Assembly (NCBI RefSeq): GCF_009733795.1
Contig: NZ_WNXX01000007.1
Location: 1 to 64,000, forward strand
Reading direction: 5' to 3'
DNA from: Actinotalea caeni
GTDB lineage: Bacteria; Actinomycetota; Actinomycetes; Actinomycetales; Beutenbergiaceae
DNA: 64,000 nucleotides
Every line of letters starts with the position of its first letter. Position 1 is the first letter of the stretch. Positions 52,837 to 64,000 of this stretch are shown here, piece by piece. A program made the translations under genes and the position numbers. The notes under the pieces were generated by a model. The model searched no databases. It saw only the letters and a program-made list of their open reading frames with translations, and was not told the DNA's origin.

Positions 52837-55116
52837 ATGGCACCGCACGCCCGACCGCCGCGCCCTGCGCGCGGCTCCCGCAGGCTCACGACCGCCCTCG
52901 CGACGGCGGCACTCGCGCTGGGAGGAGCCGTCGCCGTCGGGCTGCCCGCGGGCGCCGAGCCGCCCGGGCCGGAGCAGGTGCCGGTCCGCGACGCCGAGCA
53001 CCTCGACCGCGCTCCCGTCGCGGTCGTGACCGAGGGTGGCGTCTACGTGGGCTGGCGGATGCTCGGGCTCGACCCCGAGGAGATCGTCTTCAACGTCTTC
53101 CGCGACGGCGTCAAGGTCAACGACGCGGCCGTCGCAGGCTCGACCAACCTGCTCGACCCGGACGGCGCCGCGGGCTCGGTCTACCGGGTGCAGGCGATCA
53201 CGCCCGACGGCGCCTTCTGGGCCACCGAGGAGTTCACGCCCTGGGCGCAGAACCACCTCGACGTGCCGCTGGAGGTCCCCGAGGGCGGCGTGACGCCCGA
53301 CGGCGTCGCGTACGAGTACCGGGCGAGCGACGCGAGCGTCGGCGACCTCGACGGCGACGGCCGGCTCGAGATCGTGCTGCTGTGGAACCCGACCAACGCC
53401 AAGGACAACAGCCAGTCGGGCCACACCGGCAACGTCTACGTCGACGCCTACACGCTCGACGGCGAGCAGCTGTGGCGGATCGACCTCGGCCGCAACATCC
53501 GCGCCGGCGCCCACTACACGCAGCTCATGGTCTTCGACCTCGACAGCGACGGCCGCGCGGAGGTCGCCGTCAAGACCGCCGACGGCACGGTCGACGGCGT
53601 CGGGACCGTCATCGGGGACCCCGAGGCCGACTGGCGCAACGAGGCCGGCTACGTGCTGGACGGCCCCGAGCTCCTCACGGTGTTCGACGGTCTCACCGGT
53701 GCCGCGATCGACACGGTCGACTACGTGCCGCCCCGCGGCGTCGTCGACGACTGGGGCGACGGCTACGGCAACCGGGTGGACCGCTTCCTCGCCGCCGTCG
53801 CCTACCTCGACGGCGGGCACCCGAGCGTCGTCTTCACGCGCGGCTACTACACGCGGGCCGTGCTGGCCGCGTGGGACTTCGACGGCGAGCGGCTGGCCCT
53901 GCGCTGGGTGTTCGACTCCGACGAGCCGGGCAACGAGGCGGCCGCCGGGCAGGGCAACCACAACCTCTCGGTCGCCGACGTCGACGGCGACCACCGCGAC
54001 GAGATCGTGTTCGGCTCGGCGACGATCGACGACGACGGAACGCTCGCGTACGCGACCGGCCTCGGTCACGGCGACGCCATGCACGTGAGCGACCTGGTGC
54101 CGAGCAACGACGGCCTCGAGGTGTTCGCCGTCCACGAGTGCATGGACTGCTCGGGTGGCCGCGGCGCGACGATGCGCGACGCCGCCACCGGCGAGATCCT
54201 GTGGAGCATCCCGGCCACCCGCGACACCGGCCGCGGCGCCGCCGCCGACATCGACCCGCGCTACCCCGGTGCCGAGGGCTGGGCCGTCGGCTCGGGCGAG
54301 TGGGACGACACGACCGGTTACCTCATGAGCGCCGACGGCGAGCGGATCGGCAGCAGCATCCCGGCGGCGAACTTCGTCGTGCAGTGGGACGCGGACCTGC
54401 TGTACGAGATCGCCGACCACGTCTTCGACGACGTGCCGCGCACGGGCGACCCCTACGTCTACGACTGGGACCACGAGGCCGGCGAGCAGGTCGAGATCTT
54501 CGCGCCCGAGGGCGTCAAGACGAACAACGACACCAAGGGCAACCCGAGCCTGCAGGCGGACCTGTTCGGCGACTGGCGCGAGGAGCTGGTGTACCGCACC
54601 GAGGACTCGACGGCGCTGCGGATCTTCACGACGACCGACGTCACCGAGCACCGGCTGCGCACGCTGATGTCCGACCCGGTGTACCGGCTCGCGGTCGCGT
54701 GGCAGAACGTCGCGTACAACCAGCCCCCGCACACGAGCTACTTCCTCGGCGAGGGCATGGCGACGCCGCCGGCGCCGCGGATCGCCTACACCGACGCCCC
54801 CGAGCCGGTGGTCGACACCACCCGCCCGCTCGTCGAGCTCGTCGAGCCGACCACCGGCGCCGTCGAGGAGCTGACGATCCGGGTGGACGCGAGCGACGAG
54901 GTCGGGCTCGCCCGTGTCGTCGCGAACGTCTACGCCGACGGCGTGCTGGTGCGCAGCACCCAGTCACGCGTCGACGGCGACCTGACGGCGACCCACACCG
55001 CGACGGTCGCGCTGCCGCCGGGCGACTACACGGTCCGGTACAACGCGCACGACCTCAACGGCAACGTCTCGCGCACGTACGAGCACGACGTCACGGTGGG
55101 GGCGGCGACCGGCTGA
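52837..55116 (+). CDS. Secreted rhamnogalacturonan endolyase, PL11
   Basis: The 759-residue exported enzyme cleaves the rhamnogalacturonan I backbone by beta-elimination. A Sec signal peptide (about 1-38) is followed by an N-terminal beta-sandwich ('VYVGWRMLGLDPEEIVFNVF') and an eight-bladed propeller with repeated Ca-binding 'VGDLDGDGRLEIVL', 'VFDLDSDGRAEVAV', 'VADVDGDHRDEIVF' loops, typical of PL11. The C-terminal 90 residues are an Ig-like domain ('RPLVELVEPTTGAVEELTI'). GGCGGAG (52824-52830) favours the ATG at 52837 over the one at 52831. Confidence 0.94.
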   Translation: MAPHARPPRPARGSRRLTTALATAALALGGAVAVGLPAGAEPPGPEQVPVRDAEHLDRAPVAVVTEGGVYVGWRMLGLDPEEIVFNVFRDGVKVNDAAVAGSTNLLDPDGAAGSVYRVQAITPDGAFWATEEFTPWAQNHLDVPLEVPEGGVTPDGVAYEYRASDASVGDLDGDGRLEIVLLWNPTNAKDNSQSGHTGNVYVDAYTLDGEQLWRIDLGRNIRAGAHYTQLMVFDLDSDGRAEVAVKTADGTVDGVGTVIGDPEADWRNEAGYVLDGPELLTVFDGLTGAAIDTVDYVPPRGVVDDWGDGYGNRVDRFLAAVAYLDGGHPSVVFTRGYYTRAVLAAWDFDGERLALRWVFDSDEPGNEAAAGQGNHNLSVADVDGDHRDEIVFGSATIDDDGTLAYATGLGHGDAMHVSDLVPSNDGLEVFAVHECMDCSGGRGATMRDAATGEILWSIPATRDTGRGAAADIDPRYPGAEGWAVGSGEWDDTTGYLMSADGERIGSSIPAANFVVQWDADLLYEIADHVFDDVPRTGDPYVYDWDHEAGEQVEIFAPEGVKTNNDTKGNPSLQADLFGDWREELVYRTEDSTALRIFTTTDVTEHRLRTLMSDPVYRLAVAWQNVAYNQPPHTSYFLGEGMATPPAPRIAYTDAPEPVVDTTRPLVELVEPTTGAVEELTIRVDASDEVGLARVVANVYADGVLVRSTQSRVDGDLTATHTATVALPPGDYTVRYNAHDLNGNVSRTYEHDVTVGAATG

Positions 55117-55119
55117 GCC

Positions 55120-57771
<2,652 letters not shown>

Positions 57772-57880
57772 CGGGTCTCACTCCATCGGGACAACCGACG
57801 GCTGGCCCGTGCGCCAGCGTCAAGCGCACCCTAGCGGCGCCGTGCGGCGGGTGTCCGACGGCGTGGGCGTGCGCGAGACG

Positions 57881-57894
57881 TCGAATCGATCCAG
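57881..57894. promoter_or_regulatory. Degenerate copy of the lyase operator upstream of ppdK
   Basis: TCGAATCGATCCAG keeps the centre GAATCGAT and one outer half of CTGAATCGATTCAG (52803-52816), with three differences. It lies 110 bp upstream of the ppdK start. A regulatory link is possible but weak. Confidence 0.35.
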
Positions 57895-57905
57895 TGTGAG
57901 CGAGG

Positions 57906-58733
57906 TCACGCGAGCTGGTCGCGGCGGTGCTCGACCAGCTCGATGACGCGCACCGCGGCCTCCTCCATCGCGAGGGCCGTCGTGTCGAGGACGGGGCAGC
58001 CGAGCCGCCGCTGCACCGCGCCCACCTCCTCGAGCTCGTCGTAGATCTTGGCGAGCTCGGCGTAGCCGTCGCGGCCTGCCGTCGCGCCCAGGTGCCGGAC
58101 CCGCCGGTGCCGGATCTCCTGCAGCCGCTCGGGGTCGATCGTCAGGCCGACGATCTTCCAGCGGTCGACCTCGAACAGCGCACGCGGCGCCGGGATCCCG
58201 GGGACCAGCGGGATGTTGGTGGTCTTGTAGCCGAGGTAGCCGAGGTACATCGACAGCGGCGTCTTGCCGGTGCGGGAGGCGCCGACGAGCACGATGTCGG
58301 CGGCGGAGAGCGGGCTGGTGAGCTTGCCGTCGTCGTTGGCGATCGCGAACTCCATCGCCTGGATCCGCCGGAAGTAGTCCTCGCCCACCCCGATCGGGTG
58401 CACCGTCCGCGAGGGGGCCTCGCCGATCGCGCGCTGCAGCGCGTCGACCGCGGGCTCCAGCAGGTCGACGTGCACGAGCCCGGCCTCGGCGCACAGCTGC
58501 GCGAGCAGCGCCTTGAGCTCCTCGTCGGCGAGCGTCGAGAACACCACGACCGTGCGTGTGAGCCCGGTGAGCGGGTCGACGACGGCGCGCAGCGCCTCGG
58601 GGGAGCCGACCCGAGGGTGCCGGATGATCCGGATCTCCCGGTCGGCGTACTGCGCGCGAGCCGCGCGCGCGACGCGCGCTGCCGTGTCGCCCGTGGAGTC
58701 CGCGACGACGTGGATGTGGATCACCTCGGCCAC
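57906..58733 (-). CDS. ppdR: Pyruvate, phosphate dikinase regulatory protein (kinase/pyrophosphorylase)
   Basis: The 275-residue DUF299 protein switches PPDK off and on by ADP-dependent phosphorylation and Pi-dependent dephosphorylation of the Thr next to the catalytic His. Visible: 'HVVADSTGDTAARVARA' start, P-loop 'VGASRTGKTPLSMYLGYLG' and 'KTTNIPLVPG', diagnostic of the family. GTG start; its first 13 bp overlap the end of the LacI gene upstream, so the two are coupled. The symbol ppdR is a convenience for the bacterial regulatory protein. Confidence 0.94.
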   Translation of the reverse strand: MAEVIHIHVVADSTGDTAARVARAARAQYADREIRIIRHPRVGSPEALRAVVDPLTGLTRTVVVFSTLADEELKALLAQLCAEAGLVHVDLLEPAVDALQRAIGEAPSRTVHPIGVGEDYFRRIQAMEFAIANDDGKLTSPLSAADIVLVGASRTGKTPLSMYLGYLGYKTTNIPLVPGIPAPRALFEVDRWKIVGLTIDPERLQEIRHRRVRHLGATAGRDGYAELAKIYDELEEVGAVQRRLGCPVLDTTALAMEEAAVRVIELVEHRRDQLA

Positions 58734-59827
58734 CCGGCGATCCTGCCACCGCGGCGCGTGGCCGCGAGGCCGAACCGCGGCCGGGCCTCAGGCGCGGGGT
58801 CGCTGCTGGCGCGCACGACGAGCTCGGGCGTGAACACGACCTGCTCCGGCTCGCCCGCGCCGGAGCGCAGCAGGATGTCGGCGGCGGTCCAGCCGAGGGT
58901 GTGCATCGGCTGCCGGACCGAGGTCAGCGGCGTCGTGAGCATCGACGCGAACGACACGTCGTCGTAGCCGACGACGGCCATCTCCTCGGGGACGGGCACA
59001 CCGTGCTCCCGCAGCGCGCGCAGCACGCCGAGCGCGGTGAGGTCGTTGACGCAGAACACCGCCGTCGGGCGCGGCCCGGGCCGGTCGAGCAGGTCGTCCA
59101 GCGCCGCGGCGCCCGCGTCGGCGTTGAGGTTGTCGACGCCGAGCTCGACCAGCGCCTCGGCGGGGTCGAGCCCGTGCTCGGTCAGCGTCTGCACGACGCC
59201 GTCGCGGCGGTCGACGCACTGCCGCAACGTCATCGGGCCGTTGACGAACGCGATACGGCGGTGGCCCTGCTCGAGCAGGTGCGTGATCGCCAGGCCCGCG
59301 CCCGTGACGTCGTCGACCGCGACCGAGCCGAGCTCCGGCACGGGGGAGACGTGGTCGAGCAGGACGACGGGGATGCCCTTGTCCTGCACCGCCAGCAGCG
59401 CGTCGATGCTGCCGTGCGACGGTGTCGCGAGCAGGCCGCGGACGCCGTGCTCGGCGAACAGCCGCAGGTAGCGCGCCTCGCGGTCGGGGTTCTCGTCGGA
59501 GCTCGCGAGCATGAGCGTGAGGTCGTCGACCGCGAGCCGGTCCTCGATGCCGCGGGCGATCTCGGTGAAGAACGGGTTGGCGATGTCGAGCAGCACCGCC
59601 CCGATCGTCGTGATCTCGCCGCTGCGCAGCTGCCGGGCCGAGGCGTTGCGGACGAAGCCGAGCTCCTCGATCGCGGCGAGCACGCGCTCGCGGGTCGCGC
59701 CCGCCACCCGGTCGGGGCGGTTGAGCACGTTCGAGACCGTGCCGACCGACACCCCGGCGAGCCGCGCGACGTCGGTGACGCTCGGTCGCCGCACCCGGCC
59801 CGCGCCGGCGTCCGTCTGCGTCGGCAT
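58721..59827 (-). CDS. LacI-family regulator, paralogue 1
   Basis: The 368-residue protein has the LacI HTH ('[22 protein letters not shown]', hinge 'RNASARQLRSGEITTIGAVL') and sensor domain ('ANPFFTEIARGIEDRL', 'VVGYDDVSFASMLTTPLTSVRQP'). The ATG at 59827 is favoured over the GTG at 59848 by GAGGGGG upstream. It closely resembles the LacI gene just upstream (59957-61015), so the pair arose by duplication. Its stop overlaps the PPDK regulator start. A half-palindrome of the lyase operator type lies at its own promoter. Confidence 0.93.
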   Translation of the reverse strand: MPTQTDAGAGRVRRPSVTDVARLAGVSVGTVSNVLNRPDRVAGATRERVLAAIEELGFVRNASARQLRSGEITTIGAVLLDIANPFFTEIARGIEDRLAVDDLTLMLASSDENPDREARYLRLFAEHGVRGLLATPSHGSIDALLAVQDKGIPVVLLDHVSPVPELGSVAVDDVTGAGLAITHLLEQGHRRIAFVNGPMTLRQCVDRRDGVVQTLTEHGLDPAEALVELGVDNLNADAGAAALDDLLDRPGPRPTAVFCVNDLTALGVLRALREHGVPVPEEMAVVGYDDVSFASMLTTPLTSVRQPMHTLGWTAADILLRSGAGEPEQVVFTPELVVRASSDPAPEARPRFGLAATRRGGRIAGWPR

Positions 59828-59870
59828 GCTGGCCCCCTCGTTCCTCACGGGCCGTGCGCCCGCCGGGAGT

Positions 59871-59882
59871 TTATCGATTCAA
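59871..59882. promoter_or_regulatory. Partial operator upstream of LacI paralogue 1
   Basis: TTATCGATTCAA shares ATCGATTCA with the perfect palindrome CTGAATCGATTCAG before the rhamnogalacturonan lyase; the other half is degenerate. It lies 44 bp before the LacI start and may serve autoregulation. Confidence 0.4.
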
Positions 59883-59956
59883 CGCCGCGCCGTCACGCAT
59901 GCTCGCCGATGCTGCCTCGCCTTCGGCGGGGCCCAGGGGCGCGTCGCGACAGCGGC

Positions 59957-61015
59957 TCAGCCCGCGTCGCCGGCCGCGCCGCTCGAGGCGCGCACCACGA
60001 GCTCGGGGACGAACTCGACGTGCCGCTCTGCGCCCTCGTCGTCGCCGCGCAGGAGGATGTCGGCCGCGGTCCAGCCGAGCTGGCGCTTCGGCTGCCGCAC
60101 CGAGGTCAGCGGCGTCGTCAGCATCGAGGCGAACATGACGTCGTCGTAGCCGACCACCGCGACGTCGTCCGGCACGGACATGCCGCGCTCGCGCAGCGCG
60201 CGCAGCACGCCCAGCGCGACGATGTCGTTGATGCAGAAGATGCCGTCCGGGTGCGGCCCGGGACGGTCGAGCAGCTCGTGCGTGGCGCTCTCGGCGAGCT
60301 CGGCGGTCATCGGGGCGGGCAGCGTCACCTCGGTGACCGCCGCCGGGTCGAGCTCACGGGTGAGGAAGGCGCGCTCGACGCCGGCGTGCCGCTCGGCGCA
60401 CTGCCGCACCGTGTGCGGGCCGTTGAAGAACGCGAGCCGGCTGCGGCCGCCGTCGAGCAGGTGCGCCGCCGCGAGCGCGCCGCCCGCGACGTCGTCGACA
60501 CCCACGGAGGGGAACTCGCGCGAGTAGGCGTCCAGCAGCACGACGTCGGTGCCGCGGTCGCGGATCTCGCGCAGGTGGTCGAGGTCGGCGCCGGCGGGCG
60601 TCACCAGCACGCCACGCACGCCCTGCTGCAGCAGCAGGTCGAGGTAGCGGCGCTCGCGGTCGAGGTTCTCGTCGGAGCTGGCGAGCATGAGGACGTAGCC
60701 GTCCTGCGCGAGCCGGTCCTCGATGCCGCGGGCGATCTCGGTGAAGAAGGGGTTCGCGAGGTCGAGCACGACCGCGCCGATCGTCGTGACCTCGCCCGAG
60801 CGCAGCCGGCGGGCCGTCGCGTTCGGCACGTACCCGATCCGGCGGATCACCTCCAGCACCCGCTCACGCGTCTCCGGGCTCACCGTCGGGCGGTCGTTGA
60901 GGACGTTCGAGACCGTGCCGACGGCGACGCCCGCCAGGCGTGCGACGTCCTTGATCGCCGGCTTCTTGCCCGGCGGGATCCCGAGGTCGTCTGCGGGCTC
61001 CTCGCCCGTGGCCAT
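59957..61015 (-). CDS. LacI-family regulator, paralogue 2, candidate rhamnose repressor
   Basis: The 352-residue protein has the LacI HTH ('[21 protein letters not shown]', hinge 'NATARRLRSGEVTTIGAVV') and sensor domain ('ANPFFTEIARGIEDRLAQDG', 'YDDVMFASMLTTPLTSVRQP'). GAGGGAG precedes the ATG. It is divergent from rhaI with 195 bp between, where a perfect palindrome TGAAACGTTTCA lies, so it probably represses the rhamnose genes. HTH differences from paralogue 1 (AVGTVSN vs SVGTVSN, and flanks) are small, so some cross-binding is possible. Confidence 0.93.
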   Translation of the reverse strand: MATGEEPADDLGIPPGKKPAIKDVARLAGVAVGTVSNVLNDRPTVSPETRERVLEVIRRIGYVPNATARRLRSGEVTTIGAVVLDLANPFFTEIARGIEDRLAQDGYVLMLASSDENLDRERRYLDLLLQQGVRGVLVTPAGADLDHLREIRDRGTDVVLLDAYSREFPSVGVDDVAGGALAAAHLLDGGRSRLAFFNGPHTVRQCAERHAGVERAFLTRELDPAAVTEVTLPAPMTAELAESATHELLDRPGPHPDGIFCINDIVALGVLRALRERGMSVPDDVAVVGYDDVMFASMLTTPLTSVRQPKRQLGWTAADILLRGDDEGAERHVEFVPELVVRASSGAAGDAG

Positions 61016-61108
61016 GTCGCTCCCTCACGTCGGCGGTCGTGGGCGACATGGTAGGCGCCTCGCTCCGTGACCCCGACCACACGTCCGCCGTGCAGACGTA
61101 CCGTCGTC

Positions 61109-61161
61109 TTGACACCGCGCCGGTGCGGTCACTACCGTTCGAGCAAGCATGAAACGTTTCA
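61109..61161 (+). promoter_or_regulatory. Promoter and palindromic operator of the rhamnose operon
   Basis: TTGACA (61109-61114) and TACCGT (61133-61138) are spaced 18 bp. The perfect 12-bp palindrome TGAAACGTTTCA (61150-61161) lies 11 bp after the -10 box, the same layout as at the lyase promoter, and fits a LacI-type repressor. Confidence 0.7.
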
Positions 61162-61210
61162 ACGTCTCGCCGATCCACGCCGTCGTCGATCACCCCCGCA
61201 AGGAGCCCCG

Positions 61211-62380
61211 ATGAGCACGCCGTCCGCCGACGTCCGGTCTGCCCTGGAGGCCCAGACCATCGAGCTGCCCTCCTGGGCGTTCGGGAACTCGGGCACCCGG
61301 TTCAAGGTGTTCAGCACGCCAGGCGTGCCGCGCGACCCCTACGAGAAGATCGCCGACGCCGCGCAGGTGCACCGCTACACCGGCGCCGCCCCCCGCGTCT
61401 CGCTGCACATCCCCTGGGACCTCGTCGACGACTTCGACGACCTCGCCCGCCACGCGCGCGAGCTCGGCGTCAGCATCGGCGCGATCAACTCCAACGTCTT
61501 CCAGGACGACGACTACAAGCTCGGCTCGCTCACCAACCCCGACCCGCGGGTACGCGCCAAGGCGGTCAAGCACCACCTCGACTGCATCGATGTCATGCGC
61601 GCCACCGGCTCGACCGATCTCAAGATCTGGCTCGCCGACGGTCTCAACTACCCCGGTCAGGACGACCTGCGGTCGCGGCAGGAGCGGCTCGCCGAGGGCC
61701 TCGCCGAGATCTACGCCGCCCTCGACCCGCACATGCGGATCCTGCTCGAGTACAAGTTCTTCGAGCCCGCGTTCTACGCCACCGACGTGCCGGACTGGGG
61801 CACCTCGCTCGTGCACTGCCTCGCGCTGGGCGAGCAGGCGACCGTCGTGCTCGACACCGGCCACCACGCGCCCGGCACCAACATCGAGTTCATCGTGGCC
61901 CAGCTGCTGCGGCTCGGCCGCCTCGGGGCGTTCGACTTCAACTCGCGCTTCTACGCCGACGACGACCTCATGGTCGGCGCCGCCGACCCGTTCCAGCTGT
62001 TCCGGATCATGAACGAGATCGTCGCCGCCGACGCGCTCGACCCCTCCTCCGGCGTCAACTTCATGCTCGACCAGTGCCACAACATCGAGCCGAAGATCCA
62101 GGCCCAGATCCGCTCGGTCATGAACGTCCAGGAGGCGACCGCCAAGGCGCTCCTGGTCGACCGGGAGGCGCTGGCCACCGCGCAGCGCGAGGGCGACGTG
62201 CTCGGCGCCAACGCCGCGCTCATGGACGCCTACAACACCGACGTGCGCCCGCTGCTCGCCGAGATCCGCGAGAGCAAGGGGCTCGACGGCGACCCGGTCG
62301 CCGCCTTCGTCGCCTCCGGCTACGCCGAGAAGGTCGCGCAGGAGCGGGTCGGCGGGACCCAGGCGGGCTGGGGCGCCTGA
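61211..62380 (+). CDS. rhaI: L-rhamnose isomerase (RhaI, xylose-isomerase-like type)
   Basis: The 389-residue TIM-barrel enzyme converts L-rhamnose to L-rhamnulose. 'ELPSWAFGNSGTRFKVFSTPG' (in two segments) is the N-terminal signature of the RhaI group distinct from E. coli RhaA; 'LLEYKFFEPAFYATDVPDWG', 'VVLDTGHHAPGTNIEFIV' and 'FDFNSRFYADDDLMVG' carry the metal-binding Glu, Asp and His residues. AAGGAG precedes the ATG at 61211. First gene of the rhamnose operon; the aldolase gene follows 58 bp later. Confidence 0.94.
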   Translation: MSTPSADVRSALEAQTIELPSWAFGNSGTRFKVFSTPGVPRDPYEKIADAAQVHRYTGAAPRVSLHIPWDLVDDFDDLARHARELGVSIGAINSNVFQDDDYKLGSLTNPDPRVRAKAVKHHLDCIDVMRATGSTDLKIWLADGLNYPGQDDLRSRQERLAEGLAEIYAALDPHMRILLEYKFFEPAFYATDVPDWGTSLVHCLALGEQATVVLDTGHHAPGTNIEFIVAQLLRLGRLGAFDFNSRFYADDDLMVGAADPFQLFRIMNEIVAADALDPSSGVNFMLDQCHNIEPKIQAQIRSVMNVQEATAKALLVDREALATAQREGDVLGANAALMDAYNTDVRPLLAEIRESKGLDGDPVAAFVASGYAEKVAQERVGGTQAGWGA

Positions 62381-62438
62381 GGCGACCCGCCGCCGTCGGG
62401 CGGACGCACACCATCACCACGACAGCACAGGAAGACCG

Positions 62439-64000
62439 ATGACGAACCAGGCAGCAGCCGAGCTGATCGCGCGTTCCAACGCGCTCGGCGCCGACCCGCG
62501 CAACACCAACTACGCCGGCGGCAACACCTCCGCCAAGGGCGCCGACACCGACCCGGTCACCGGCGAGCCCGTCGAGCTGCTGTGGGTCAAGGGCTCGGGC
62601 GGCGACCTCGGCACGCTGACCGAGGCGGGGCTGGCGGTGCTGCGGCTGGACCGGATGCGCTCGCTCGTCGACGTCTACCCGGGCGTCGAGCGCGAGGACG
62701 AGATGGTGGCCGCGTTCGACTACTGCCTGCACGGCAAGGGCGGTGCGGCGCCGTCGATCGACACCGCGATGCACGGCCTGGTCGACGCCGCGCACGTCGA
62801 CCACCTGCACCCCGACTCCGGCATCGCGATCGCGACCGCCGTCGACGGCGAGGAGCTCACCCGCACGATCTTCGGCGACAAGGTCGTGTGGGTGCCGTGG
62901 CGCCGCCCGGGCTTCCAGCTCGGCCTCGACATCGCCGCGATCAAGGAGGCCAACCCGCACGCGATCGGCTGCATCCTCGGCGGGCACGGCATCACCGCGT
63001 GGGGCGACACCTCGGCCCAGTGCCAGAAGAACTCGCTGTGGATCATCCGGACCGCGGAGAAGTACATCAAGGCCCACAGCAAGAAGAACCCGTTCGGCGC
63101 CCGTGTCAAGAAGTACGAGCCGCTGCCGAGGGCCAGGCGCCGCGCCCGCGCCGCGGAGCTCGCGCCGCTGCTGCGCGGCGTGGCCTCCCACGACCGGCCG
63201 ATGGTGGGGCACTTCACCGACGACAAGGTCGTGCTCGACTTCCTCGCGTCCCGCAACCACCCGCGGCTGGCCGAGCTCGGCACCAGCTGCCCCGACCACT
63301 TCCTGCGCACCAAGGTCAAGCCGATGGTGCTCGACCTCGCGCCGGACGCGCCGTGGGAGAAGGTCGTGGCCCGCGTCGAGGAGCTGCACGAGGCCTACCG
63401 CGCCGACTACGCCGCCTACTACGAGCGGCACGCCACCCCGGACAGCCCGCCCATGCGCGGCGCCGATCCGCTGATCATCCTCGTGCCGGGCGTCGGGATG
63501 TTCTCCTACGGCAAGGACAAGCAGACCGCGCGCGTGGCGGGCGAGTTCTACATCAACGCGATCAACGTGATGCGCGGCGCCGAGGGCCTGAGCACCTACG
63601 CGCCGATCGAGGAGAGCGAGAAGTTCCGCATCGAGTACTGGGCGCTGGAGGAGGCGAAGCTGCAGCGCATGCCGAAGCCGAAGCCGCTCGCCACCCGCGT
63701 CGCGCTCGTCACCGGCGCCGGCTCCGGGATCGGCAAGGCGATCGCCGAGCGGTTCGTCGCCGAGGGCGCGTGCGTCGTCGTCGCCGACCTCGACGAGGAG
63801 AAGGCGCAGGCCGTGGCGACCGAGCTCGGCGGCCCGGACAAGGCCGTCGCGGTGCGCGCCGACGTCACGAGCGAGGACGACGTCAAGGCGATGATCGCGG
63901 CCGCGAACCTCGCGTTCGGCGGCGTCGACCTCGTCGTCAACAACGCCGGGCTGTCGATCAGCAAGCCCCTGCTGGAGACCGAGGTCGCCGACTGGGACCT
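62439..64000 (+). CDS. rhaD: Bifunctional rhamnulose-1-phosphate aldolase/lactaldehyde dehydrogenase (partial)
   Basis: The gene runs off the right edge (520 codons visible). The N-terminal part (about 1-400) is a class II aldolase domain with the metal ligands in 'HVDHLHPDSGIAIA' and 'LGGHGITAWG'; the C-terminal part begins a short-chain dehydrogenase fold with 'TGAGSGIGKAIAERF' (Thr425) and NNAG (Asn501). The fused enzyme splits rhamnulose 1-phosphate into DHAP and L-lactaldehyde and oxidises the latter. AGGAAG fixes ATG 62439. The needed rhamnulokinase is presumably beyond the edge. Confidence 0.93.
   Translation, partial: MTNQAAAELIARSNALGADPRNTNYAGGNTSAKGADTDPVTGEPVELLWVKGSGGDLGTLTEAGLAVLRLDRMRSLVDVYPGVEREDEMVAAFDYCLHGKGGAAPSIDTAMHGLVDAAHVDHLHPDSGIAIATAVDGEELTRTIFGDKVVWVPWRRPGFQLGLDIAAIKEANPHAIGCILGGHGITAWGDTSAQCQKNSLWIIRTAEKYIKAHSKKNPFGARVKKYEPLPRARRRARAAELAPLLRGVASHDRPMVGHFTDDKVVLDFLASRNHPRLAELGTSCPDHFLRTKVKPMVLDLAPDAPWEKVVARVEELHEAYRADYAAYYERHATPDSPPMRGADPLIILVPGVGMFSYGKDKQTARVAGEFYINAINVMRGAEGLSTYAPIEESEKFRIEYWALEEAKLQRMPKPKPLATRVALVTGAGSGIGKAIAERFVAEGACVVVADLDEEKAQAVATELGGPDKAVAVRADVTSEDDVKAMIAAANLAFGGVDLVVNNAGLSISKPLLETEVADWD

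Overview
The window is very high G+C DNA with dense, often overlapping genes (ATGA/GTGA junctions), GTG starts and actinobacterial families (mycothiol-era DinB/TIGR03086 proteins, LAXTG-type sortase substrate, EccC/EccD secretion proteins, a WhiB7-like promoter). It most resembles a plant-polysaccharide-degrading actinobacterium of the Cellulomonas/Micrococcales kind; that placement is inference from gene content, not a database match.

Layout. 1-2.0 kb: tail of a gene and a cell-wall-anchored surface protein. 2.0-5.0 kb: an exported glycosidase-like protein with an RpiR regulator. 5.1-6.4 kb: an orphan gene of unknown function. 6.5-15.3 kb: small regulators and stress genes: a LacI regulator with DinB, a divergent MocR/flavoprotein pair, a frameshifted metal-binding protein, an ABC-F ribosome-protection-type ATPase with a striking leader, a methyltransferase, a broken HxlR regulator, and an ArsR-SRPBCC-reductase operon. 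15.4-19.4 kb: the L-arabinose operon araBDA. 19.4-35.1 kb: a type VII secretion (ESX-like) locus, with the machinery on the minus strand (two ParA/MinD-like ATPases, EccC, EccD, an octad-repeat membrane protein, an FHA protein) and, divergently, two WXG100-like substrates, immunity-like genes and a 1126-residue effector carrying two toxin-like domains. 35.3-39.1 kb: a sugar ABC importer and a TetR regulator. 39.8-43.7 kb: dehydrogenase, GH27 and GH51 arabinose-releasing enzymes. 43.6-50.4 kb: a GH3 glycosidase, a second sugar ABC importer and a divergent LacI regulator. 50.4-52.0 kb: long intergenic repeats around a nucleoside-kinase-like gene. 52.0-64 kb: an AlkD-like repair protein, a secreted rhamnogalacturonan lyase, pyruvate phosphate dikinase with its regulatory protein, two paralogous LacI repressors, and the start of an L-rhamnose operon (isomerase, aldolase/dehydrogenase).

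How it fits together. Much of the window serves use of pectin side chains and backbone: arabinofuranosidase and GH27 release arabinose, araBDA carries it to the pentose phosphate pathway, the lyase opens rhamnogalacturonan, and rhaI plus the bifunctional aldolase process rhamnose to a C3 pool that pyruvate phosphate dikinase could feed into gluconeogenesis. Shared palindromes tie separate genes into regulons: almost the same LacI-type operator lies before the LacI gene at 6.6 kb, before araB and before the dehydrogenase at 39.8 kb. The most unusual parts are the ABC-F leader (WhiB7-like promoter, a three-codon upstream ORF and an RBS-hiding hairpin), the compact secretion locus with its two-toxin effector and octad-repeat protein, and several families of long perfect palindromes between genes.
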